A stretch of 64,000 bases of DNA from Terebella lapidaria. Taxonomy: Eukaryota; Annelida; Polychaeta; Terebellida; Terebellidae. The notes under the pieces are model-generated. The model was not told the origin of the DNA. It did not search any database and saw nothing but the letters and a program-made list of their open reading frames with translations. Positions 36,590 to 48,289 of this stretch are shown in pieces. Numbering within the stretch: the stretch's first letter is position 1; each line of letters starts with the position of its first letter. The position numbers were made by a program, and so were the translations under genes. The DNA is taken from contig OX424564.1 in NCBI GenBank assembly GCA_949152475.1, positions 5,332,001 to 5,396,000 of the forward strand. The letters are read 5' to 3'.

Positions 36590-36790
36590 TAAACTTTCTT
36601 TGAATTCGAAGAATGTACAATGAATTCCCCACAGATGATACAGGGCCAGAGTTTAAGTGCTCTGGTTGGAAGGAGACATCTCCCTTTCATGACAAGAATT
36701 GGAATCGATGCTGATAAGGCTCGGTGACAGGACTTATCCATTCACCAGTTGCCCCACACGCCATTTCTGAGCAGCTTTCTGGACTAGGTA
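36590..36790 (-). repeat. Paralogous block A (partial), copy 3
   Basis: Matches 8,970-9,095: GGAAG-AGACAT, GAATTGG-ATCGATG, TGACAGGA-TTATCCATTC, GCCCCA. On the minus strand 36,696-36,743 reads EWISPVTEPYQHRFQF, then LS and a stop. Confidence 0.55.
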
Positions 36791-36924
36791 GAATTGGCTC
36801 CGCGATATCATCGCTTACGTACCTAGATGGGATCCGTTGTACATAGCTCTATTCTAACTTTGATTACAACGGTCATGTGCAATTTAATACAAAAATAATA
36901 TGTTACAAATTAAAACATATACCA

Positions 36925-37150
36925 TGTATATCAACATATTATTAGCCCCAATACATTCGGATGTTGATGACGAGAATAGAAAATCTGACAGGAAACAAAT
37001 TTGGAATCTAAGCCATGGACTATTGTATCAGAAGCCACACTGATATCATCGGGGGCAGACAATGTGAAAATATAGTTGTTTCTACTGCATATCTGATGAA
37101 CTTGGTATACAACTGCTCAACAATAGTGATATTCAAAGCACGCAAATATC
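36925..37150 (+). repeat. Repeat module F, copy 2
   Basis: ATCATCGGGGGCAGACAATGTG and ATAGTTGTTTCTACTGCAT match the other F copies; the frame has a stop (K-P-H-stop). Confidence 0.5.
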
Positions 37151-38706
37151 AGTACATATGTCCATATACAGTGACTTGTGATTGAGTATTCATGTGTTGT
37201 TTGATTGGTTGTTGGGCAGTTGTACGTTAGTTTCACGGAAATTATTCGCGATGAGTTACACTAGTACGTGAACACAGATCATCTTCTGATTTTCACAGCA
37301 GATTATACGTTTATTCAAACGTTTAGGATTTATATTGGGTTTATCGTGGTATTGTCGTACTGGGTCGATATATTATCATGTTAATTTTGGGGAATTCATG
37401 ATGGGTGCCACTAGTGGGGCAGGAAATGCTCACTCTTTCCAGAACACTTGATTTCACCTCCTAACGGCCATTTTTGGGGGTTCATGAGTTTCCCTGTCAT
37501 TTTTGTTTTCTCTCACTTCGTATGCCTGATATGACTTTCTGTCCCCGGACTAGGAAATTGGATAACGGACCCTGTTTTGTTTGCTCGGAATCCTTAATAC
37601 TGGGTATTGATTCCACGTCTATGGTTACACTGTTGACCGACCGAGACATCTGAACTTGCTGTCTCTGATTCATGTATGCAAATGCCAAGGAATAAACTAC
37701 TAATTTTTTCCTTTAGTGTACATGTGTTCTCCATAACATTGATGGTACGGCATGGAATACAATCCCCAATGATCATATTATTGTTCTGCTGTTGTCTCAC
37801 GCTCTGACGTGTGGAAACTCTTTCCAATCTCTTCAAGTGAGACATGAAGCACGTGATCTCCACATTGAGCCCAATTAACCCACATGTTGGTTCCACTGAG
37901 CACAAATCGAAGCAGGATTAACTTTGCTTGGTGTATCGTATTGTTAAGGTTCGATTGGGCAATGAACTGAATGGGCGTGTGTTTCGAGAAAATGGAAGTG
38001 GCAGTCGAGATGATTCGGTCAATGCGATCTGATGGTTATTATTAAAATGATTCATCTACGTATCAAAAATGAAAAATATGCATACCAATCTGATAACAAT
38101 CTAGTTGAGTCAGGTGTAAGTGGATATGTATAATTATAGTCTCTAATATCAGGATATGATAGAATGATATCATGCAATATTGGCTAGTCAATATTAACCC
38201 ACGAGAGTGTGAACAATACACCCGGGGAAACGAGAAAAAACATTCGAATGAATACACACATTAAAATAAAATAATTAAATTGGTACATTTCAGTCCTTAA
38301 CTGACATAAGGAATGTATATCAAAATAAATAACGGAGTATCCTGGCACTGCGATCTACTAGAAGCTCATGACTCAAAGTGCCACAAAATATGTCTTATAT
38401 TTGAAGGTGGTGTATGTACGGATTTGTCAATCGAATGACGACCCATATGATATTATTGAGATATATACAAAACATTTTGTAGAGTGATAAACCATTCTAA
38501 GGTAGAGTAGTCACTTCATACTGCTACGTGAGATTTTAATTATTGGCATGATGTTTGCTTCATATATCGAATGTGGTTGTGGGATATTAATATCTAGGTA
38601 AATCAATACATGCATTGATTTAGTACAGGTTAGGTTCATCATAACATTGTATTGCAATAACTACGTACACTCGCATTCGACGTTCACTGTGGGATACATC
38701 TCGCTC
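37151..38706. other. Intergenic, no gene recognised
   Basis: Contains minus-strand frames 37,497-37,688 and 37,594-37,905 (103 codons) and 38,063-38,257 with no family features. No repeats recognised. Confidence 0.4.
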
Positions 38707-38775
38707 CCAGCAGTTCTGGGGTGGATCCAAGGTCACTCTATGTGTATAGGTGCAATAATCCCATCGGGATATATA
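38707..38775 (-). pseudogene. Exon-like fragment C, copy 3 (open)
   Basis: Twenty-three codons, YISRWDYCTYTHRVTLD then PPQNCW, continuing WERDVSHS before TGAACG where copy 2 has GTAAAT. The Trp is kept. An upstream AG acceptor is not evident in this copy. Confidence 0.42.
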
Positions 38776-39344
38776 TTACAGGTTTGATGACTTGTAAATC
38801 TTACATCGTACATAAGGGAATCGTTCAGTGCCTGATTTATCTGCCGTTACAAGAAAGTTACTATTGATAAAGATGGCAGGACTCTAGATGCATTTGCATT
38901 TATACATAAAAAAAACAAGAAAACGCTGCCAACTGCGGAATACGACATTAGAGCTGCAGCACATCAATATGACAGCAACAGCTAAATGTACTTTACACAA
39001 TATTATCCCCTCTTCTCAAAGTGTTCCAAATTCTTACTGTATTCATCTTACTGTATTCATTGTTACCACCCTCCCCATATGATTCCAATGATATACTACG
39101 ATGTATCACATGATTTCTGACTTTCAATTTGCTGACGTAAATTGTGAAACTGGGACAACATTTGAGGGACGATATTTCACCAGCCCATGATCATGTAAAC
39201 GTAAAATCACCGTCGGTTGCTAAGCGTTTTGCACAGGTACACCTCGAGCTAAACTTGACCTAAATTCAACGACCATTTCAAAATTGTTCAAGTATGTTGT
39301 TGGGCATTGTTGTATGTATACGAATTATATCTAGTGTACATTAG

Positions 39345-39860
39345 AAGCACATACATTTCACACACTGTCTGACCCTGCTGACGCCAATGTGGCTCCGTTT
39401 GTAAATATTTGGTCGGGGTTCATTTTCATTCCAGAAATGTATTTGAGATTTGTTTTTGTCGTCGTGAAAATCTGGTTGTGTTGTTGGTAAGGAGTTGATA
39501 CTTGCATTCATACCATCGGTTTCACTGCTGGTGGGTGTTAGGTATGTCCCCGAGGATACCATTACCTCAGTAACTCCTTGATGTTTGTGATTGTGTACAT
39601 ATGTACTTGTCATAAACGCATTGCGTGGGTTTGGTTTCAGATTCCTAAATTGTTCTGTTAGATTCTCTTTTTTTGGTAAATATATAAAAGAGCAGATGTA
39701 TCCCATTCTGTCTATATATATGTCATACATATACATAATTCATTTCACACAATGTCTGCCCTTGGAAAAGCCAGTGTGGCTTTGGTTGTAAAGGTTTGGT
39801 CGGGCTTCATTTTTCATTCCAAAATTGTTGTATTTTGGGTTCGTGTTGTTTGTAATGGGT
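39345..39860 (-). repeat. Repeat module F, two inverted copies
   Basis: Reverse complements of module F at 39,345-39,680 and 39,720-39,860. The first has a long open minus-strand frame (39,341-39,736, 131 codons) with PTSSETDGMNASINSLPTTQ and later KNKSQIHFWNENEPRPN. The second lost a base and is out of frame. Confidence 0.55.
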
Positions 39861-40201
39861 TGATACGTACTATGTATGTGTTAGTGTTGGAATACATTTG
39901 AGAGTTCATTCTACCAGTATAGACATGAACCAATACCCAAGTATAGAGTGCTATCTAGCATATTCCATGGAGAGATACGCATATGGTATTTTTTGGGTGC
40001 GAGAGGGGTTTATCTCAGCACGAGTAGCCTTCAGGCGAAGACCCGATTTGGAGACAATGTGGCTCTTCATTTTACACGTGCATGTCCATTGTTCCACTGA
40101 TGTGATTTACAGCGTTGTTATACTTCAAATAATCCACTTTCAAATTGTGTATTATGCATATGAAACACATGAATTTAGATTGTTGAAATGACATGTTGAA
40201 G

Positions 40202-41415
40202 GAGACAATCAGAGATTGCAGACCCTCGCCCCTTCAGATTCAGTTACTAAAATTAAAGCTGATGACCTCAATATTGTGCTGTAAAATTTCTCAATGTTGT
40301 TTCTATTATCAAGGCACGTCTCCTGAACGAAAACGGTTCAAAAAGATTGAAAATGGCTTCGCAACATGTCTCGTTCTTGAATCTCAGAACACCCAAAGTC
40401 ATAAAATCGTGACCCCAATTTTTCGACATCAGGCGATAATGGAGAGTTTTCGTCGTACTATCATCGGCCGTACACCATACGATCGGGAATTGGTCAAAGA
40501 ATAAATGCAAATATATTTGGAAAAATTAATGTGAAGTAGAACCGGAGACAGTTATGTGATTTTCATTTTTTCCGTTGCTATTGCAACCTATTCCATCCGA
40601 TTTTGAAAAAATTTGTAGGTGTCCAAAAGCCCTATACATTTCAGATTGATTGGATTGGGTGTCAACGAGTTATGAGCGCAGGCATGCACCGAAAAGTCGC
40701 TGTGAAAAATAACCAATGTCGTGATCCCCAATTTTTCGACATCGGGCGATAATAGAGAGTTTCATCCTACGATCATCGGTCATACACCATACGATTGGGA
40801 ATTTGCCAAAGAAAAAATACAAAAATAGTTAGAAAAATTAATATCTAGTAAAACTGGAGTTATAGGCAATTATGTGGTTTTTCGTTGCCATGACAACCGT
40901 TTTCATTCAATTTCGACAAAATTTCATGAGAACTGAACCACTGCCATAGGCGCTCCTGCCCTGTAAGTTTCAGATCGATCAAATTGATTGCCTTTGAGTT
41001 ATGAGCGCAGACATTTGCACTGAAAATTCGCTGGCAAAAAATAGCCGAAATCGTGACCCCCAATTTTTCGACATCGGGTGATAATGGAGAATTTTCGTCG
41101 TACGACCATTGGCCATACACCATACGATCGGAAATTGGCCAAAGAAAAATACAAAAATAGTTGGAAAAATTAATATCAAGTAGAACTGGAGTTATGGCCA
41201 TTCATGTGATTTTCACGTTTTCCATTACCATGGCAACAGTTTTTATCCGATTCCCACAAAATTCGACGAGGACCGAGCCACTGCTACACCGCTTCATCTC
41301 TATCAGTTTGAAGTTTATAGAATCATATGTTGTTGAGTTATGTGCGCGGAAGAACAGACAGACAAACAGACAGACCCATATGCAATACCTTCTCCCCCTA
41401 TCGGGGCGAGGGTAA
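40202..41415 (-). repeat. Left inverted arm, three subrepeats
   Basis: Units contain CCAATTTTTCGACATCGGG, CATACACCATACGATCGG and TTGAGTTATGAGCGCAGACA in reverse orientation to the right arm. Divergence between units is visible, so the arm is older than the nearby LTR element. Confidence 0.8.
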
Positions 41416-41439
41416 ATATCACGAGATCTTCCTTGGAAG

Positions 41440-42575
41440 AACAAGCCACATCTTTGCCAGCTGGATGAGATGCTGTCATTCAAAGGTTTTCACCCAGTCC
41501 AATGGTGCATGTTCGCATGATTCTTCAATGAATTCGAGTTTCAATGTCCCATCCATAATATTGTGTGACTCCCTATCACACTAGCACAGCTCATTCCAGT
41601 GTATCAGACCTCTTGACTTCGCAAAAGCCTGTCTGTGCCAAAGTGTGTTCACTCCGAACACTGGTTCCTTAATTTCTTCAACATGTGATGATGTACGTAA
41701 ATCTAAATGGTAATAATGACCTATGATGAGTGTTTTTTTTTGTAAAGCATTGAATTTACTGATATTGTCAACACTTTGCCATCGGTGGTTTTGATATAAT
41801 GTGGAAAGAATATTCGAAGTGGCTTGAATTGATTGATAATCGGCACAACTTCCACTTGACCACACCCCTGATTGATCTGATATTCCATGAGACTTCTGAT
41901 TTCTTCAGATCTCTGGCCGCAGTCCTTAAGGTACCACCTAACGACGCCCCAAAATATAGAATATTTCGAGCTATGGATTGATCATCTTGTTGGAATTTAT
42001 CTTTGAGATCAGAAAATGCAACTCTTGAGCCCCAATTTTTTGATGAACAATGCACAATTGCTCTTTCCAGTGCCATATGTCACATGATCGTATTGTTCAA
42101 ACTCAAAGTAGTTATGTTTGGCAAAATGCCCTTCCAAAAAATAGAACACGTTCTTGGACGGTTGGTATAGAAATCTCCTGTACCAATGTAGGAATGAACA
42201 AGGAACTGACAATGTAAAGATATGCATTGTGGTGAAACCTCTGGAGTCAGATGACCTGTGGATTCTGTAGTTGATATCGATATGTTGGCATCCTCTATGA
42301 AAAGGTTGTTGCAGAATATTGCCGGTATCCGCTAAAAGTTGTTTCATGGAAGAAAATGTCATTGGTAGGTCGTGTGCCTTGTAATGAGACATTGATATGT
42401 CGTTTGAGGACACCTGCTGTCTTTGTGATTTCACAATCAATCGCAAAGTCTCTTCCATCAACCATGTGTTTCTTGTACCGCTGTGAAACTGCATATAATA
42501 TGTGGTACAGTTACAAGATTTTGCTGAATTTTCCAGGTGTCTCTGGACATAGCCACATGGAGATTTTTGGTACAT
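41440..42575 (-). pseudogene. Broken Helitron-type Rep-like gene
   Basis: Three overlapping minus-strand frames (42,575-42,009; 42,076-41,768; 41,865-41,581) look like one protein broken by frameshifts. Suggestive motifs: GSCADY (41,836-41,853), RQAFAKSRGLIHWNELCW-like (about 41,585-41,640) where an HUH motif reads H-W-N, CDRESHN after a TAG, and MTASHPAGKD (41,450-41,479) in another frame. In Helitron-like Rep proteins a segment of the form Q-x-RG-x-x-H-x-H comes before such a region; the second His is Asn here. I infer a dead Rep (rolling-circle nuclease) domain. It lies between the two inverted arms, so it may be the former transposase gene of the composite or a captured piece. Confidence 0.45.
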
Positions 42576-42867
42576 TGAAGTCCTGGCAAGTTCTCCATAT
42601 AAAGTTTAATAAAACAATGAGAGAAAAATCAATTGCCGTCAGCATGAACATTGTAACTTATGAAACATTTATCTTGTATTGCTATTGACTCCTGAACAAA
42701 TTCATGAGCAGCTGGTTAGCAGGTAATGTAGTAGTTCCTGTGTGAGGTCTTTTGCGAGATCATGCTTTGATTTACTCATGGTCTGCTAACACGCTGATGG
42801 TATGCTCATGATCCATTCTTGGATTTTGGGATGTTTTCTCAAACCGTTGGTTTCAATGATTGATTAT

Positions 42868-44302
42868 TACCCTCGCCCCGTAGGGGGGCGAGGGTATTGC
42901 AATTGGGTCTGTCCGTTTGTATGTCTGTTTGTTTGTTTGTCTGTCTGTCTCCCTGTCTCCCTGTCTGTCTGTCTGTCTGTCCGCGCGCATATCTCAAAGG
43001 AGAATGGTCCGATCAACATGAAACTGATAGGGATGAAGCGGTATCTCAGTGGCTCGGTCCTCCTCGAATCTGGTCAAAATCGGACAAACACTGTTGCCAT
43101 GGCAACGGAAAATGTAAAAATCAATAATTGACCATAACTTCGGTTCTAATCAAGATAATTTTTTCTAAATAATTTTGTATTTTTCTATGGCCAATTCCTG
43201 ATCATCTGATTATGGCCCGTGGTCGTACGACCAAAACTCTCCATTATCGCCCGATGTCGAAAAATTGGGGGTCACGGTTTCAAACTTTTTTGGCCAGCGA
43301 CGTTTCAGTGCAAATGTCCGCGCTCATAACTCAAAGGCAAACGGTCCGATCAATTCGAAATTTATAGGGCAAGAGTGCAATGGTGGTGGCTCAGTCCTTT
43401 TAAAATTTTACCAAAATCGGATGGAAACGGTTGCCATGGCAACGGAAAAAAGAAAATCACATCATTGGCTCTAACTCCGGTTCTACTTGATATTAATTTT
43501 TCCAACTATTTTTGCATTTTTCTTTGGCCAATTCCCGATCGTTTGGTGTACGACCGATGGTACGACCGATGGTCGTACGACGAAAACTCTCTATTATCGC
43601 CCGATGTCGAAAAATTGGGGGTCACGATTTCGGTTATTTTTGGCCAGCGACGTTTCAGTGCAAATGTCCGCGCTCATAACTCAAAGGCAAACGGTCCGAT
43701 CAATTTGAAATTTATAGGGCAAAAGTGCTATGATGGTGGCTCAGTCCCTTTAAAATTTTACCAAAATCGGATGGAAACGGTTGCCATGGCAACGGAAAAA
43801 AGAAAATCACATCATTGGCTCTAACTCCGGTTCTACTTGATATTAATTTTTCCAACTATTTTTGTATTTTTTTTTTGGCCAATTCCCGATCGTTTGGTGT
43901 ACGACCGATGGTCGTACGACGAAAACTCTCTATTATCGCCCGATGTCGAAAAATTGGGGGTCACGATTTCGGTTATTTTTGGCAAGCGACGTTTCAGTGC
44001 AAATGTCTGCGCTCATAACTCAAAGGCAAACGGTCCGATCCATTTGAAATTTATAGGGCTGGAGTGCTATGGTAGTGGCTCAGAAAACGGTTGCCATGGC
44101 AACGGAAAAAAGAAAATCACATAATTGGCTATAACTCCGGTTCTAATCAATATTAAATCTTCAACCTATTTTTGTATTTTTCTTTGGCCAATTCCCAATC
44201 GTAAGGCGTACAACCGATGGTCTTAAGACCAAATCTCTCAATTATCGCCTAATTTTAGTGACTAAATCTGAAGGGCGAGGGTCTGCAATCTCTGATTGTC
44301 TC
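42868..44302 (+). repeat. Right inverted arm, four subrepeats
   Basis: Units of 337, 350 and 310 bp spacing. The second and third are nearly identical; the second has a 13-bp duplication of TACGACCGATGG. Open frames of up to 149 codons here follow the repeat and show no conserved protein. Confidence 0.85.
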
Positions 44303-44945
44303 GTTAATTTTGTAACAAGGAGAAATGTTGCTGGTGACTCCCGGCTTATATATACGGAGCCTTCTGTCAGGCATATGTTTCAGAGTTGCAGGTGTTGAAG
44401 TTAACGAACGCAAATATGTTTGTGTGGAAGATATTAGACCTATTGCGCTCAAACAAACACAGAAGCATGGAAACATACACTAACTATTGATCCTTATAGA
44501 TCATCTGTGTTCAAAGTATTTCAATAAATAATATAATTAATATGGTTTGTCGGGCAGACTTAGTGAGTGTAATGTGCCAAACAGACTTAAGTAAAGCAAA
44601 ACAAATAGGACTCCAATGTTCCACTGCAATGATTTTTAGAATTTAATTATAATGACTACCTTGTGTTTTAAGTACATATTATTGAATCAATGTACGTGGG
44701 GTAAAAGGCGAAGCGAGGGAGGTAACAGATAAAAAAAAAACATTTCTCTTGAGCGAAACCTAGATAGACCTAAATGTGGACTATTATTTTTTTTCTAGAG
44801 GGCGGGGGATCGTTTCAACAACAGTCAACAGTAGGCAAATGCCTAGAGTTTTTTCAGCGCACGCATACCATTTGATTAAAAATATTGCTAGGTCCATGGT
44901 CTTTACATATATATTCGTCAGAATAAGGGAGCGTCGGAGAGCTAG
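44303..44945. other. Flank between foldback element and LTR element
   Basis: AT-rich with A-runs; no gene. The last 21 bases (GAGCGTCGGAGAGCTAGATAT) resemble 59,107-59,127. Confidence 0.5.
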
Positions 44946-44949
44946 ATAT

Positions 44950-45895
44950 TGAAAAGGTTTGGTCTTTTTATGTTGTATTTAGTCAGTACAGGTGTTCATG
45001 TATTTATACAATCATCGGAGATTGTTATATTTCACTTGCATTCAACGGTCGGCAAACGAAGCTCGCATTGTTGTCATTAGCAGTTCACGATTACGAAGCG
45101 TCCGCGCTCAAACTGTCACGAGTTTTGCCCTTTCGAGGCATATTGTGGGGCCATCAGGGAATGTCTACAGTCTTATACTACTGTATTATACTAACTATGC
45201 CTTAATCTATTACCTCCACCACTTGTTTTGTAGTAATACAACTCAAATCATTGTTTATTCCACAAAATATTGCGTAAATCTGGCCAAACGGTAAACTTGT
45301 CGGCCATGTTTTCAGATCGTTTGTACTCGGCAATCTCCGTACCCGGGGTTGCCGAAGTGTATTTCTCTGTATATTCTTGCTCAGTTGTACTATTTATTAC
45401 TTTAACTGGTATTATTGTGTTAATTTAACCCACACGAGTATAATTCTACATGAAGGAACATGTATTTCATAATAATTCACGCTCGGAAGCGTTGGCCAAG
45501 TTCGGCAAGTATGCAAATAAGCTGCCGTTTCCCGTGATGCTTTGCGCGCACACTATAAAAGACCCGTCATACGGCGGGAGATTCAGAGTGCTCACCGGGG
45601 ACCACTCTGTTCACATCGCTCGAACCAGAGATTCTGAGAGATCAAAGCCACTTGTAATCGATTGCTGTATCAATCACGGTATGACGAGTACCTACCCCAA
45701 ACTTTCATCATGAACTGGAAATAAATTTAGTTTATCATGCACTGACCTATAGACTGTAAGATTCTGATGTTTTGATCACCCCAAATAAATGACGGGTCAC
45801 TGACGGGTATGACGTCATCCCCACAATATTGTGGGGTAAGCCTGATGATGATGTAATCGACGGGTCCTGATGATAGAACCTTCCACCCCACTTAT
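44950..45895 (+). repeat. Inverted partial LTR (U3 start, 946 bp)
   Basis: Reverse complement of 46,706-47,651, equal in length (946 bp) with a few substitutions. It begins TGAAAAGG and stops inside the LTR at CCCACTTAT. The next 10 nt, CTGGTGTCCA, contain the LTR-end/PBS-like string TCTGGTGTC and form a small palindrome with the following CAG. At variable sites it mostly agrees with the 5' LTR. Confidence 0.9.
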
Positions 45896-45905
45896 CTGGT
45901 GTCCA

Positions 45906-47651
45906 GAAAAATCTATGTAATGACCAAGCGACTGTGATCACTCGACTCTCTTCATTTGTCAGGATGAAGCGGCATCAATAAGGCTCACTCAGCCATCACA
46001 TTGACTTTTAAAGTTTTATCTACCACTGTGAAATACCACTAATTCTCATCATCAGTTTTCTCCAAAGAATATTCTCTCAACCGGGGAAACTCAGAGAAAA
46101 GCAATATGTCAATTTAATATTTTATTGAACTCCCAAATTCATATCAAACAGTCACACATCAATCATCATGTACCGGTACCAATCATAATGCATCAATCAT
46201 CAGGTTTTTAAGGCAATAGACATCATAATGTATTTACAGGTGCATGCGGTGGACATCATAACGCGTCAGATTCAACACCAGTAAATTATATTAAATATTC
46301 CGGTATTGAATACTAGGTTTAAACGCGGTGGCCAGTTCTATTCAGTATGCAAATAAGTCATCAGTTCATCAATGGTTCATCAACACATCAGAGTAGCACC
46401 CGATAACTTCATGGGGTTGCTCATTAATATTACTTGGACATCAGAAGATAAATCTTTATTGACAGAAAAGGATCCATATCATGCACTTGACCCAAAAGAA
46501 AATCATCAGACCCGTTAAATCTATGGGGTAGTCATCTATAACCCGGCTGGGTGGTCATATTTATCCTATATGACCCGGAAATATTTTGGGGTGCATCATC
46601 ATCTGCATCTATTGTGACCCAGTAAATTAATGGGGTAGATTCATGTACAAGGCCAATAAACTACATTCTATGGGGTGGTCATATTTATCCTATATGACCC
46701 GTCAAATAAGTGGGGTGGAAGGTTCTATCATCAGGACCCGTCGATTACATCATCATTAGGCTTACCCCACAATATTGTGGGGATGACGTCATACCCGTCA
46801 GTGACCCGTCATTTATTTGGGGTGATCAAAACATCAGAATCTTACAGTCTATAGGTCAGTGCATGATAAACTAAATTTATTTCCAGTTCATGATGAAAGT
46901 TTGGGGTAGGTACTCGTCGTACCGTGATTGATACAGCAATCGATTACAAGTGGCTTTGATCTCTCAGAATCTCTAGTTCGAGCGATGTGAACAGAGTGGT
47001 CCCCGGTGAGCACTCTGAATCTCCCGCCGTATGACGGGTCTTTTATAGTGTGCGCGCAAAGCATCACGGGAAACGGCAGCTTATTTGCATACTTGCCGAA
47101 CTTGGCCAACGCTTCCGAGCGTGAATTATTATGAAATACATGTTCCTTCATGTAGAATTATACTCGTGTGGGTTAAATTAACACAATAATACCAGTTAAA
47201 GTAATAAATAGTACAACTGAGCAAGAATATACAGAGAAATACACTTCGGCAACCCCGGGTACGGAGATTGCCGAGTACAAACGATCTGAAAACATGGCCG
47301 ACAAGTTTACCGTTTGGCCAGATTTACGCAATATTTTGTGGAATAAACAATGATTTGAGTTGTATTACTACAAAACAAGTGGTGGAGGTAATAGATTAAG
47401 GCATAGTTAGTCTAATACAGTAGTATAAGACTGTAGACATTCCCTGAAGGCCCCACAATATGCCTCGAAAGGGCAAAACTCGTGACAGTTTGAGCGCGGA
47501 CGCTTCGTAATCGTGAACTGCTAATGACAACAATGCGAGCTTCGTTTGCCGACCGTTGAATGCAAGTGAAATATAACAATCTCCGATGATTGTATAAATA
47601 CATGAACACCTATACTGACTAAATACAACATAAAAAGACCAAACCTTTTCA
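45906..47651 (-). repeat. 3' LTR, 1,746 bp
   Basis: Constant offset of 11,387 bp to the 5' LTR with no length change. Differences seen: 46,247 region GCGG/GCAG, CCCGG/CCAGG near 46,566, CTAGTT/CTGGTT near 46,973, GAAGG/GATGG near 47,447 and CTATAC/CTGTAC near 47,612. TATAAAAG is at 47,040-47,047. Confidence 0.9.
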
Positions 47652-47664
47652 TTACCCCCTTATT
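47652..47664 (-). other. Polypurine tract
   Basis: AATAAGGGGGTAA on the minus strand directly before TGAAAAGG of the 3' LTR, the plus-strand primer site. Confidence 0.75.
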
Positions 47665-48289
47665 ATCTGTTTTGCGACCTCGCAAACAGGATAATACCAT
47701 AAGAATATACAAATCATAACGTGTCCGTTTGGCACACAGTTACACAGTGATACAGATAAATTATAATACTGACTGGTAATCAGGTAAGTGACATTCTAGA
47801 TCTATCATGTGGATTCACACTAAAATAAAGTGTGACCACACCAGTCCTGCTGCAAACACTACATGCATTACATGCACTCATATATTCCCTTGGAATATAA
47901 ATGTTAAAACATGACACTTAGAAACATTTCTGAACTACATAACACTCACAGGATTACATCCTGTAAAACTTACTGCAACAACAATATATGACACTGTACA
48001 TTCTGCATTCTGCTGCAGGTAAGTATTGATACGGACGGATTCCAAATATACACAATTATCAGCAATACTGATAAATATTTTTACAGGGTACATGTACTTG
48101 TACCACACATCATGACACATGCAGGTTAAATTCAGTAGTGCTCACACTTACACATACTCATGTTCATTCAAACTCATCACACATGTGAACACCAGTTACT
48201 GAATGCTGCAGGTAACTGATAATACTGACAAATTGTGTTAGATTTTACCTTCAAGGTGCTGTGAACACAAGCACAAAATAATGAGCTAT
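47665..48289 (-). other. Retrotransposon 3' untranslated region
   Basis: AT-rich, no ORF of note; a short palindrome GTTTTGCGACCTCGCAAAAC-like (TTTTGCGACCTCGCAAAC near 47,670) lies next to the polypurine tract. Confidence 0.5.

Larger units (their letters stand above)
40202..44302. mobile_element. Foldback-like composite with subrepeat-built inverted arms
   Basis: Left arm 40,202-41,415 (minus orientation) and right arm 42,868-44,302 (plus orientation) are inverted copies. The outer ends are GAGACAATCAGAGATTGCAG and, at the right, CTGCAATCTCTGATTGTCTC. The inner ends are TACCCTCGCCCC...GAGGGTATTGCA followed by CTGTCTGT microsatellite. Each arm is built from about 310-350-bp direct subrepeats marked by TTGCCATGGCAAC (right arm at 43,094, 43,431, 43,781 and 44,091; left arm at about 40,571, 40,885 and 41,226). 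The centre, 41,416-42,867, holds a broken gene. Drosophila FB elements have this kind of arm; here the arms could also be two whole elements in inverted orientation. Confidence 0.8.

Noticed and set aside
43265..44124. Series of 60-149 codon frames repeating FPTIFVFFFGQFPIVW-like peptides
   Set aside because: They follow the period of the foldback subrepeats in two frames at once, so repetition is at DNA level, not protein.
40202..44302. Target-site duplication for the foldback composite
   Set aside because: Left flank GTTGAAG and right flank GTTAATT share only GTT, too little to call.
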